From contig JAACJM010000085.1 of assembly GCA_013368315.1 (NCBI GenBank), forward strand, positions 186,001 through 250,000: 64,000 bases of DNA, written 5' to 3'. The DNA comes from Tetrapyrgos nigripes. Lineage: Eukaryota > Basidiomycota > Agaricomycetes > Agaricales > Campanellaceae. The translations under genes and the position numbers were made by a program. Of the stretch, positions 11,689 through 22,935 are shown one piece after another. The notes under the pieces are model-generated. The model was not told the origin of the DNA, searched no databases, and worked only from the letters and a program-made list of their open reading frames with translations. Within the stretch, counting starts at the first letter, position 1; every line of letters starts with the position of its first letter.

Positions 11689-13741
11689 ATGTCCGCCCAG
11701 CAACCTGTCCCTGTTTACACGAATCTCAATGATCTTTACGGGAATCTTGGAACCACAATAAACCACGCTGAAAGATGGAGTCATCTTGCTGAAGAATTCC
11801 AGAGGAGATTTGGAAGAAAACCTACCTACATTGCAAGAGCACCAGGTCGAGTGAAGTGAGTATGATTGGAAGCTCAATCACGATTAAAACTGAAGCTTAT
11901 TCCCTGTACAAAAGTCTGATAGGTAATAATCTTTAGATCAAAGACATCTTGATGTTCTCTCATTGCAGTCCAGGAGAACACATCGATTACTGCTTGTTCG
12001 GAGTCTTGCCTGCTGCTGTAGAACGCGACATTCTTATTGCTTGTGCTCCTCGTACAACTGTTCGTCCCCCAACCGAAACCCAACATGAAGCAGGCAGCGT
12101 TGTTGCCGAAAACATGCACCCCAAGTACACAAGACAGATCTTTGCACCTACTCCGAAAAGAAGAGGGACCGTCTCTGATGACCAGGTACATGTTGAGGAA
12201 TGGCACCTGGACATCAATTCGAGGGAGTTGAGATGGGAGAGCTATGTTAAAGCTGGATATTATGTATGTTTCTTTTTTTCTGGTAATATCGGTCGCAAGT
12301 CCTAATTAACGTACCTAGGGCGTCCTAAACAATTACTTTAGTGGTCAAGGTTTACCTGTCCCGGTTGATATATTGGTGACTGGGACTGTTCCTGCGGGCT
12401 CAGGTCTTTCATCAAGTGCGGCCATGGTTGTTGCTAGTACACTATTGTTTTTGGCTGTTAATGACAAGGTATTATTGGTGTGCACCTGTATCTGAGGGTA
12501 ACGAGTTAACATGCTTGTCAGCTTGAAAACAATGTGAAGGGGGAGGGCGATCAGATCACTAAAGGTCAGCTTGTGGAGATGGCAGTCATGAACGAGAAGC
12601 GTGTTGGTGAGTGATTCTTCTACGATTGTAGCTACACTTTAGATGTTAACTACACTCTCAGGTGTCAACTCTGGCGGGTAAGCACCTCGCTAGTAGTCTT
12701 TTTTTGCTTTGCACTTGATCACACAATTTCCCCTCAGGATGGACCAGGCTGCTTCTGTGATTTCGGTTCCTTCATCGGCTCTGTATATTTCCTTCTTCCC
12801 CACTCTCACCGCCTCAGCTACTCCCCTTCCAACCGGTGCTGTATTTGTGTGCGCCAACTCTCTTGTGGTTTCTGACAAGGCAGTCACCGCAAAGAGGAAT
12901 TACAATTTGCGGGTCGTCGAGACCCTAGCCGCCGCAAGGATTCTCGCACGTCATCTTGGAGTGCGTGTAGAGAAAGATGAGAAGATCACACTGAGGGAAG
13001 TAGTTGGCCGCCTGGCCGGAGAAGTAGAGAGTGAAGGCGAGATGCCTCTCGAAAATTTGAAGGAAGTGCTGCAAAGGATGGAACGCGAAATTGAGGTTTT
13101 GAAACCTGTTGCCACTGACCGTCTTGGGGTCACGATGGAAGAGATGGTGGAGATGACGGGTATGAGCGATGCGGGATTCCAAGATGTTTATCTGTCTTGG
13201 GTAGAAGGTACGGGCGAAACCCTCGTTTTCCTGTGTTTCTGAAGACTGACATTTTCCCAAAGTGGAAGCAACCCATTTCAACCTTTACAAGAGGGCCAAG
13301 CATGTTTTCTCTGAAGCTCTTCGAGTCCTTCAGTTCCGCGAAGTCTGTTTGGATGCTGCCCGTTCCGCAAGTTCTACCATCGAAGCCCTTGGAAAGTTGA
13401 TGAACGAGTCTCAAGCAAGCTGCAGGGATTTGTACGAGTGCTCATGCCCTGAATTAAACGATCTCACCAGGTTGGCTATCGAAGCTGGAGCTTATGGGAG
13501 CCGACTGACTGGTGCTGGATGGGGTGGTTGCACTGTGTCCATTGTTGCTGAGGATCATGTCGATGCCTTCATCAAGAAAGTTAGCGAGACATATGGACCT
13601 TACAAGGGTCTTCAAGGGGAGGAGCTGAGCGAGGTGATTTTTGCGACAAAGCCCAGCAGCGGAGCATGCGGTCAGTTCTTCTGTAATGTCTGATGTGTCC
13701 TTTTCTGACCTCGTCTTGCAGTGTACAAACTTGAGAACTGA
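11689..13741 (+). CDS. GAL1: Galactokinase (GHMP kinase)
   Basis: Eight exons: 11689-11855, 11969-12263, 12319-12468, 12522-12606, 12662-12677, 12738-13207, 13263-13670, 13722-13741. The galactokinase signature RAPGRVNPGEHIDY spans the first splice. The GHMP ATP loop is TVPAGSGLSSSAAMVVAS. The conserved VNSGGMDQAAS motif, which bears the catalytic Asp, depends on a 16-nt exon (12662-12677). The C-terminal GHMP motif is SRLTGAGWGGCTVSIVAED. Family function: ATP-dependent phosphorylation of galactose to galactose-1-phosphate, the first step of the Leloir pathway, in the cytosol. No GAL7 or GAL10 gene is adjacent. The last exon is only 20 nt (VYKLEN-stop). Confidence 0.95.
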
Positions 13742-13944
13742 GACCATTGACTCCAGAATCTTCCCTTAAATTATGCATAAGCTTAAGGGAGTGTTGTAAT
13801 TTTGATTACTTTTATACTGTGCTTGTAGGAGTCAGTAGGACAATATCTTGAAGAGAAATGTATAACAGTGTGACTTAGATGTGACGAGTGTGTTGAACGC
13901 AGACGCGTGCGTGACAGTCAACGCGTCTTTTTCGTCTTACCTTC

Positions 13945-16900
13945 ATGTCATCGAAAACTATCACTCGTTCGTGCCACGACCCAGGGGCAACCTGTCTGGC
14001 CTTCTCCAAAGACGGAATGTACGTTTCTGATGATATATACGCGCGTCTACCTCTGATGAAGCCCCTCTCAGACGCGTTTTTACCGGTGGTCAGGACTGCA
14101 TTGTCAGGATTTGGAAGGTCGACGAAGGTGCTGAGCAAGAGCCCGAAACTGCTGCGGATGCTGAGAATGCCATCACCTCTATTTCCACCTCGGTGCGTAT
14201 CGGTCATTTGGAGTCGGTAGTGCCCAACTGACGCGGGTTTACCGCAGAGCAATTGCTGGTTGGCTGCCAACGCAGATGGCGAAGTTCGACAATATGTTAA
14301 AGATAAGACCGAGCTCTCTGGATTCGCAACGAAGACGGACGGAACACCAGCAAGATGTATAGCTGTTGACCCGAAAGGCAAACGCGTTGTCGTTGCCGCG
14401 GAGTGAGTGCGGTTCAGTTGCATCTAGTTCGCGAGACTCATGTATGCCTAGTCTTTTGCATCTCAAGCTTGTTGATTTGGAGGATACCTTAATTACATGG
14501 AATTTAGAAGGACACAAGCGAGGGGTTAGAAAGGCAACATGGCATCCTACCGAACCGTTGATCGTGCGTTACCCAATTTTATTTTTTAGTTCTGAGCTGA
14601 AGTTGAGTTAGACGAGCTGTGGGTCTGACGGGTTAATCATTGCCTGGGATGTCTCCGGGGAGGAACCTCAAATTATCAAGGAGATAGACGGTGTGATTCC
14701 AAGTGTTCGACAAGCAGAGTACGTTTGGAATCAATGGCCCCTGACACACAGTGCTTATTTTGTCTTCCCTCAGTGACAATGACTTTGCATATGATTGCTC
14801 TGCAGTATGGCATACCTCTGGAGATTATTTTTTTGCCATTTCGCGGTCGCATGGTACAGTCGGCATTTCATAATCCATCCAAGCTTCTTCTGACTGAATA
14901 CCAGAAATCGTTACAATATCGCGTTCGGACTGGACTCAAACAGCCAAGTTCTCGGACAAGGACATTGTAGGACAGGTCACGGCGCTAGCATTGTCACCTA
15001 ATGGTGCTTACCTAGCTTCTGCCTGCAATTCCAAAGTCTATATATGGTCAACGATCTCGAAACGTAAAATAGCAGAGTGAGTTTGCAGTTTAGTGCCCTC
15101 TACCGAGTTATTAAAATTTATTTATTAGATGTGAAGCATCTTCTCCAGAAACAATTACCCAGCTGGCCTTTTCTCCTAGACAGAACCTACTTGCCTGGAC
15201 TGACTTGGGAGGGGTTTTGACAAGGTGGATTGACCCAGTACCGAGTCAGATGCCTGATCCAGTCAAGAGTACAACGACCTCATCAAGCTCAGAAAAACGC
15301 CGTGCCGACCCTCTGGACATATTCGCAGAGGATTTCGCAGCGGAAGATGGCAAAGAAGGGGCGTTGGACGAAGTCGACGGAGGTGACGTTGCTGGGTTGA
15401 AGGATATGGACTTGGACAACTATGACGACTGGGCGATTGACGATGAAGACGGGAGACCAAACAAAGCATACGGAACGTCATATGAGCCCTCCAAGAAGGT
15501 GGATGGTTATGTTAAGGAGATGGGTAAGGATATTACTCCGTCTGTCTGATCTACTTCTGACCGAATTCCAGTGAGCATCACGCAAGCCCAGCCGCCTTTC
15601 CAGCCAGGTTCTACGCCTATGGACCCCGTGTCGAAGAAAGCCTATCTTGGTAGGAGCTTTATTCCCCTCACTATGTCTGTTTAACGTGTTGCTTGTACAG
15701 CCTACAATATGTTGGGAACAATTCTGTCTATTGATCAAGACGACCACTATGTTGTGGAAGTCAATTTTTTCGACAAGTCGGCACGAAAGTCCTTTCATTT
15801 CACGGATAATCATAGATGCAATTTGGGCTATCTAGGTATGAATATCTTCAATACTCTGTTTATCTTTGTGTTGAAACATTCTTCAGGTGAAAGAGGTGCA
15901 CTATTTGCCTGCCCACCTGAAGGTGAATCTCCTGCCGAGATCTTCTACAGGCCATATGGCACATGGACCTCCCAAAGTAATTGGTCATACAAGCTGAAAG
16001 GGACCAGCTCTCGGGTACTAGGAGTCGCTGCCGGCGGGTTGGCGCCCACACGCAGCCTGAAGCATAACACGGAGGGCGACATGCAAGGGTTTGGTAACGT
16101 TGTGGTGGCCACCACAGAGGGGGACCTCACGTTCCTTACTGGCACTGGTCGGGAGAGACGGATACTGGAATTAGAAGGCGATTTTGTCACTATGGTGGCG
16201 GGCAAGGAATGGGTGCTAGTGGTCTACAGAGCAGGATCTACGACGATGGATGGTGAGGATTATCATCCCGGTTATGCAGACCAGAGTTTCACTTCTTTGC
16301 TTCACAGGATCTCAGGCGTTGTCATACTCAATGATTAATTTCGAGGATCTCAGCGTACGGCAACGAGGTGCATTACCTGTACCCAAAGGTCACACTCTAA
16401 AGTGGCTAGGAATCACTGAAGAGGGTGTCAGTCACCAATCCACTTTTCCCTTGCTTTTTCACTCATATTTTTTTGCTTGGATCCAGGCTCCGGTAATCTA
16501 CGATTCCGTCAGTCGACTTTGTATCTTGACCAAATACCGAATGCCGCATCATGCCGCATGGGTACGCATTCTGGATGCGAATCAACTCGAGAGGAAAGTC
16601 GGAAAAGATGAATCCTACTGGCCTGTCGGTGTTTCTGGAAACAATTTCATGTGTGTCATTCTTAAAGTCAGTCTCGAACTTTTCGTTCTTGGTGCTTTGC
16701 TGACTTTGTCATTTAAGGGGAGACGAGATCACCCAGGCTTCCCTGTACCCTTAATCCAAGAGATTCCTCTACGATTACCGTTTCGGAGACAAGAGGAACC
16801 AGAGGAAAAGTATGGAGTTATACTCTTCAAGCACGCTGTTTATGTGCTTACTGTTCATGCAGGCTTGAACGTGACCTTCTCTTTCTCGAATTGTCTGTCG

Positions 16901-18018
16901 AAGAACTTGATGAGGAGCTTACAACGGATGACATCGTTGCTCGAGAGCGAGCTATTGACAAGGATTTCATAGTGTTGATCCAAGGAGCGTGCAAGGCCGA
17001 CAATACCCACCGTGCCCTGGAATACACGAAGATGCTGCACAACATACAGACTTTCGACATAGTCGTGAAGATAGCAGACTTCTATCGGTTACATGGTTTC
17101 AAGGAGAAAGTAATTGCGCTCAAGGAAGTACGGGAAGACGAAGAAGATCGAATGGTTCTAGCACGGGATAAACGCAGACGATGGAACAGAGTGGATGCTC
17201 CTCCTCGGAGATTACCAAACGTCGATTCAGGATTCTCATCTAATGGTGCACCCACAAGAAATCCATTGGAGGACTTTGGACCTCCAGCTGCCATTCCCCG
17301 ACCTGGTCTGGCGCGTGCGACGCCGGTGGTGGAGAAAACACAATATTCTTCAAGTACACCTGCGTATTCGTCATCTTTGGCAAGCGACCCATTACTTCCA
17401 TCATCCAACGCCCCTTCTCCCACTTCAGAAGTCAAGCGTAAACGCCCAGAATACGAAGCCGAGGACACTGATTCAGACATTTCTATGATGCTTCCTCCGC
17501 CGAAACCAAGTGCGTTTTGCATTTCTTCAGCCGGTACATCCTAACATTGTCATCCTTTTAGAAGCCAATCCGTTCGCGCGAAAGGCACCGCAAGAAACCA
17601 ACCGGAACCCATTTGCCCGTAAGACGGACAACAAGATGATTCAGAAAAGCGATAGTTTCTTTGAGAAGGTGGATGCTGCAGAGACTGGAACAACGAAACT
17701 TAAGCGTGAGTGTGGTCACTGTCGAGTTGATTGTTGGAGCTGACTGCCTCGTAATCAGGTAACAATGTAAAGGGCAAGGAAAAGGAGAAGGAGAAGGAAA
17801 GTGGGCCAAAGCAGAGGACACTGTTTGGGATGCTGCCCCCTTCGAATGGACCGAAGGTAACTAGAAAAGGGAGGACACCTTCGGAAGCTGTGGAATCGCA
17901 AGAATCTCAAATGACGGAGATGGACACAGAAACCCAAATGAGCGACGTGACTATGGCAGATGTGTCGGTATCCCAGGACGATGATTTGGTGGAGACTCAA
18001 CTCATCGAGTCGCAGTAG
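13945..18018 (+). CDS. CTF4: CTF4/Mcl1/WDHD1-type replication factor
   Basis: Long multi-exon gene. The N-terminal WD40 propeller begins at [10 protein letters not shown] with repeats such as [18 protein letters not shown] and runs to about 15,240. An acidic linker follows ([16 protein letters not shown]). The second propeller (SepB/Mcl1 mid domain) covers 15,700-16,850 with [27 protein letters not shown] and [14 protein letters not shown] helical domain at 16,890-17,100 has [20 protein letters not shown] and [11 protein letters not shown]. The tail is disordered and has two NPFARK motifs and [11 protein letters not shown]. Ctf4 is a trimeric hub linking CMG helicase to DNA polymerase alpha and to cohesion factors. 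The layout is typical of the family and the reading frame is intact through all introns checked. Confidence 0.88.
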
Positions 18019-18125
18019 TCCTCAGCATCACATTTTTTGGTTATTGCTTTCTCTTCGTTGCATTGTCTGTATGCTGTCGTATCTACTATCTAGTAGTAGA
18101 TGTAATACTATGTACCTTGTACTCT

Positions 18126-18578
18126 TCACGTTTCTGGATCTTCGCGCGACAGCTTCTGCAAAGCATTCATCAAGGTTTCGTTTCTTTTTTCCACATACAG
18201 TTTGCTGGTCTCTGCCAAGAGTCCTTCCAACGTTTCAAATATCGCGTCGTTCTGTTCTGCGCCTTTATCAAGTCAGTTTGCAGTTGCTCATTCTCAGCGT
18301 ACGGCGTACTCTCTTTCCCCGCAGTCTTGTGCATGATATGAAAGGACTGAGCTTGATGATGGAGAAACATTGGGAACGAGTCTCACATAACTATATCCTT
18401 GGTTTGTGAGTTCGACATTGATGACTCTGTCCTCCAAAAGCGTCACTGACGCTGATGCAGAAATTCCGGCGGATTCTCCAGACAAAGAGAAAGCACAAAT
18501 AGTGGAGGATTGCAGTTCTTCTGAGAGAGCACGGTGCAACTCTTCGACATGGAAAGACGCTGGAGATGGTTGAGACAT
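18126..18578 (-). CDS. Small protein resembling GSKIP-domain proteins
   Basis: Three exons on the minus strand (18578-18387, 18346-18310, 18262-18126) give 121 aa with GT-AG introns of 40 and 47 nt. The frame is closed by splicing only; no single open frame covers it. It starts MSQPSPASFHVEELHRAL. It has a beta-type stretch VTLLEDRVINVELTNQGYS, then a short His/Lys segment and a C-terminal amphipathic helix pair (IFETLEGLLAET ... NETLMNALQKLSRED). The order 'VELT-x-G' followed by a terminal helix of this kind resembles the GSK3-interacting GSKIP domain. That link is an inference from layout. The gene converges on CTF4 (107 bp between stops) and diverges from the glycosyltransferase gene. Confidence 0.55.
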
Positions 18579-18705
18579 CGTGACAGGGACAGGCCCAATT
18601 AGTTTGGACTTGACATATTGTCATCAAACCTTACCTTGACATCTTTCTTTCTGTTTGCAGGGTGTCAATCATGCACTCTCTTGGCTTTCTCAACTCTGCG
18701 ATACG

Positions 18706-20848
18706 ATGAATCGGAATCGGAGAACCCGTTTCAGCTGCGCTAAACGGCGGGTTTTTGTCATCCTGGCTGGGGCGGTCCTCCTGTTTTTCTTTTTCCAGCC
18801 TAACAGCCTGAAGGAAGATTCGGGACACTCACTGCACTACGATGACCAAGTGTTGAAGGACGACGAAACATCATATGTTACGACTACATCAGAATCCAAG
18901 GATATTGTAGAGGATATTGTAGACCCAATAATACCAGAGTCCTCAGAAATCAAGCTACCTTGGGACACACCAGAAGACCATCCTATCATCAACAATAACG
19001 CCGTGTTTCCTCGACTGCCTTCACTTTCGCCTCCCGAATTTTTTGAACTACGAGACAAACATCTTCAACGAATCAATGAGCTGATCGCCAATCCACTTCC
19101 TACCTTTACTGAATACAACGTCAATCAACTGAAGGGGCTTGTGAATGCTTGGGACAATGCTGGTCGGGATGGTTTTTATAGGCAACCTGGGGTACGTCAT
19201 ATTCAATTATTGCATGTACAAGAACTTAGCATGAGTAGGTCGTTTTGTCGACTTATGGATACGTTCCTTGCGCCATGAATCGTCCCGTCTGCTCGACGAC
19301 AGGAGAAGTCATTTGGCTCGAATCTCTAGTGTGTCTTCCTGCTTTCCCTGGTCTGTGTTGACTGACAACCGTGGTCAGCTTGACGTATTCAAGGATAATG
19401 GGTATTTCCTACTCTGGGATGGCTACGACCACTTGAACAAAGCCTACAAACATTACGGAGACATAATCACTCATGTGTGGGCTAACGATGATCATGTCAT
19501 ATGGTGTCTTAATGATACTGCGACTTGTGTAGAGAGTTTAGAAAATCCCAATGGAATGTATGATCCTTCACCTTCGCTATATCTTCGTTCTCTCAAGGAC
19601 TGTGTCAAACCAGCCCGCCCTGGAAGCTTTTTACCTTCACATTTTGGGGAAGTCCCCAAGGTTGGCAAAATTTTGGCGCACCAAAGGAGCCATGGGCGTA
19701 CAACCCCTTGGGCGGCGAGTGGAATATAGTGTGAGTGTTGATTTGTACGGTTTGCAGGCCTATAGAAACTGAAAATGCTGCATAGTCCTTACAGAATGCC
19801 TGACAAAGAGTTTTATTTGTAAGTGCTCGTACTTGAAGACCTCTTGTAGATTTCATTGCTTTTTCAAGAGGATACCATTTCACCGGCTGCGAGGATATAC
19901 CCTATGTGCCTCCCTCTGAGCGTAAGGACCAAATCCTTGTTCTTGCTAAACGTCAGTAATTTTCAGCAAATATCCTACCGTCAATAACTGACTAGCTTTT
20001 CCACCTTCAGGCTCGGAATACTTCCATCTTTATAACTTGTATCCTTTCGAGTTTTGGGAGATCTTCAACAATGAGGTGCTTGGTATGGACATAGTAATAG
20101 CGTCAAATGAAGAACCAGGTTATCCTGTACCTACGGGAATTACTTGGATAGGACCTCAAGAGAGACACAACTACGACATGTTGTTGGTGAGATTCTTGGT
20201 ATCAACCAGACTGGTCGGAGACAATTTCTTATTTCTCGTTTGTTACTGTAACATATCCAGGCAGGCTCCAAGGCTGTCTTTGGGATCGGCCGTCCTTTTC
20301 TTTCCCCATCCCCTTACGCTTCACTTTGCCGCGGTGTTCCAATTCTTTTGCCTTGTACGTCGCTTTTGTCAAGCTACTGCTGTCTAATCATGTTCAGATT
20401 CTTGTACTCATGCAGATCGTTCTTCTCAATGCGTCGCTAGACCCAATTCGAGCAATTGGTGTGGGTTCTCAATTGGGCATCAGCACGGTCCGGCTTCTTT
20501 GCTAGGTGAACCTTATGTATTCATGATCGATGTAGAAGCGGATATAGTAGAGATCGTTGACACGGTGTTGGCTGCCATGGACGCAGGAGAAGATATTGAG
20601 GAAGGGTTGTGAGTCTCCTTCATGTTACTCAACCGCTATATTTGACTAATTATATTCTACATTTCTGTAGTCAACCTTTAGACATGACGATCCCTGCTCT
20701 AACACAAAGGATACACGACTACTTCGCCATTGATTGGAAGAGATATGGGGAATATCGCATGAATGAGAATGGTTGGGAACGAGTGGAGACGCAAAAATGG
20801 ATGTACAAATATCTAAAGAAACGTCCAAGAGAAGAGCAAAAGGGATAG
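18706..20848 (+). CDS. Type II membrane glycosyltransferase, GT18 (MGAT5)-like
   Basis: Starts at ATG 18706 (MNRNRRTRFSCAKRR), followed directly by a signal-anchor helix VFVILAGAVLLFFFF: short basic cytosolic tail, then the Golgi lumen. A stem rich in Asp/Glu/Ser follows. Catalytic exons include YFLLWDGYDHLNKAYKHYGD, YNLYPFEFWEIFNNEVLG, TWIGPQERHNYDMLLAGSKA plus FGIGRPFLSPSPYASLCRG, and QHGPASLLGEPYVFMIDVE. The last two blocks resemble the GT18 C-terminal domain of MGAT5 (beta-1,6-GlcNAc transferase), which also occurs in basidiomycete proteins. The acceptor in this fungus is unknown. Splice sites near 19,700-19,900 and 20,340-20,450 are the least certain. The gene ends with EEQKG-stop. Confidence 0.68.
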
Positions 20849-21242
20849 GTCGTTCCTATTTGCTACTGAACGCAGTTTGGTTGGTGTTAAATATGTTGAT
20901 TTTACTAAGTCAATCTTAGTGAGCGAGCCTTCGGGAGGACCTCAGAGTCAGACGTTTTGGCAAATTTCGGCGAATTGATGATCACATTTGTTTCTTACTC
21001 CTTCCCGCTAGCTCGCCTGATCACCTTCCTGGCTGCTCCAGCTTCCTTTTCGTTCTTTTTGGCTATTGATTGAGAACACAAGCAGTGCGAGAGAACGGAA
21101 TTGTTCGGGTGTCCGTTGCGGTCATCCGAGGTTTTCCGGACTCTCGGTTCTCTTGAGAAGACTGTTCAGACTAGTCACGATGGCGAGAACGGGTTGTCTT
21201 AAAAGACCAACATGTCGACTGCTTCTCTCATTCTGACTTCCC
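20849..21242. other. Spacer upstream of the dehydrogenase gene
   Basis: About 390 bp between two same-strand genes. An out-of-frame upstream ATG at about 21,212 opens an 18-codon reading frame that overlaps the true start and could act as an upstream ORF. No other feature is seen. Confidence 0.4.
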
Positions 21243-22050
21243 ATGTCCTCTACGCGTATCCATAAAGTTGCTGTCATCCCAGGCGATGGTGAAATACGCA
21301 TTCTGTTACTTCGACGCATCTACTAATCGTTCTGCTCACTTAGGCATTGGCATAGAAGTACGTACTTCACAGCGTTTGATGGAACCTATTCGGGACGAAT
21401 GAAAATATCATGCAGGTTACAGCTGCGGCCATAGAGGCACTCAAGACGGTTCAAGCAAAGGTCGGAGGATTTGAGCTGGTGTTCACGGAATATAACTACG
21501 GAAGTTCGTCTTTACGGCACTTCTAGCAAACATTTTCCGTTTCTGAACCTGGTAACAGGCCGTCTCTACAAAGAAACCGGCTCTTACACACCCAAAGACT
21601 GGCTTGACACTCTCAGTCGTCACGATGCCATTTTCTTTGGCGCTGTCGGCGACCCAGATGTTCCGGACCACATCAGTCTCTGGCAGTTGGTACATCTTGA
21701 CTTTTTCGTACGCAGTGCTAGGTAACTTACCTGCACATTTACAGATCCTCCCGATGCGGTATATGCTTGACTTTTTCGTACGCAGTGTCAGGTAACTTAC
21801 CTGCACATTTGCCAGTCAACACTTTCAGCAATATGTAAACGTCCGCCCATCAATCGTCTTTGAAGGTATCGACCCGCCTACTCGCTGTGCTACACCTGCA
21901 GGTGGCGAGCTCGACTGGGTAATGCTGCGCGAAAACACGGAGGGCGAATACGCTGGTCAGGGTGGTAGATCTCATGTTGGTCATCCACACGAGGTTGCGA
22001 CCGAAGTTGCGATATTTTCTCGGTATTTGCAGTGCAGTTGCGGTGTAATC

Positions 22051-22081
<31 letters not shown>

Positions 22082-22884
22082 GGATAGGAATTGAGAGATT
22101 CCTACGTTTTGCGTTCGAGACGGCGCAGAATCGACCAAGGAAGTTGCTCACTGTCGTTACCAAGAGTAATGCGCAGGTGAGTCTCATGAGCTTCTTTTCT
22201 CGGCCTTAGTCTGAAGCTTGTCCCCAGAGATATGGTCTGGTCCTTTGGGACGAGGTTGCCGCGGAAGTGGCTAAAGATTTTCCAGATGTCAAATGGGATA
22301 GAATTCTTGCAAGTTGTTGCTCCTCATGATGAACGTATATTCTGAACCCATCCCTTAGGTCGATGCCATGACCGTCAGAATGGTGTCGAAGCCTCAGACA
22401 CTAGACGTTATCGCTGCTACCAATTTACATGCGGAGTAATTCAATGATTCGTTCCTTCAAGTTCTTCATACTAATCTGGTTGAACAGTATCCTTTCTGAC
22501 CTCGCTGCAGCTCTCTCTGGTTCTATTGGTATTGCCCCTTCATCCAACTTAGATCCCACTCGCAAGGCACCTTCTCTGTTTGAGCCTGTTCATGGTGCTG
22601 CATTCGACATTATGGGTAAGGACCTCGCCAACCCAGGTGAGCAGCATCCTTGCTAGTCAAATCTTGCAGATTTTCACTCGGAGAGACCTAAAGTTGCCGC
22701 AATCTGGTCAGCATCTGAAATGTTACGATGGCTAGGAGAAGACCGTGCTGCAGATTTGGTTTATGAAGCAATGAAATCCTCGCTTCGTGCCGGTAAGAAG
22801 ACAAGGGATTTAGGAGGGACCTTGTCGACCACCGAGGCAACTAAAGCCATTTGTGATTTGATTCAGGAGATAGAGGTCCAGTAG
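21243..22884 (+). CDS. Tartrate/D-malate-type dehydrogenase (isopropylmalate dehydrogenase family)
   Basis: Starts at ATG 21243 ([20 protein letters not shown]). Early exons are 21243-21288, 21344-21357 (14 nt), 21416-21503, 21559-21689, 21745-21758 (14 nt), then 21816 onward. Family landmarks are the N-terminal PGDGIG motif, the substrate loop [79 protein letters not shown] and [15 protein letters not shown]. The pattern WxxLPxRQxFxxYVNxRP with [14 protein letters not shown] is typical of tartrate dehydrogenase/decarboxylase and D-malate dehydrogenases, which oxidise 2-hydroxy acids with NAD+ and a divalent metal. Substrate preference cannot be read from sequence. Two near-identical introns flank exon 21745-21758. 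The stop is 51 bp before the nicotinamidase start. Confidence 0.88.
21690..21815 (+). repeat. Two near-identical introns flanking a 14-nt exon
   Basis: Intron A is 21690-21744 (55 nt) and intron B is 21759-21815 (57 nt). They share the core ttgactttttcgtacgcagt and then ggtaacttacctgcacattt. They differ only at a few positions near the ends and by a CT/TC swap in the middle. The 14-nt exon between them (ATCCTCCCGATGCG) is required for the conserved LILPMRQ peptide and has no counterpart in the flanking exons, so only the intron sequence is duplicated. Confidence 0.9.
22051..22082 (+). repeat. (CTAA)7 microsatellite forming the 3' end of an intron
   Basis: Seven CTAA units followed by CTAG fill the last 32 nt of the intron 22023-22082 of the dehydrogenase gene; the AG of CTAG is the acceptor. 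Each unit in context reads CTAAC, a match to the fungal branch-point consensus. Confidence 0.85.
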
Positions 22885-22935
22885 GCAGACTATAATGATA
22901 GTACTGAGTGTACCTGTAATCATTTATCAATCATC

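Noticed and set aside
17830..17850. PCNA-interacting peptide in the CTF4 tail ([11 protein letters not shown])
   Set aside because: Has Gln and Leu at the right spacing but lacks the aromatic pair of a PIP box; noted only as a resemblance.
22051..22082. Short spaced repeats as a CRISPR-like array
   Set aside because: It is a 4-bp microsatellite inside a eukaryotic intron.
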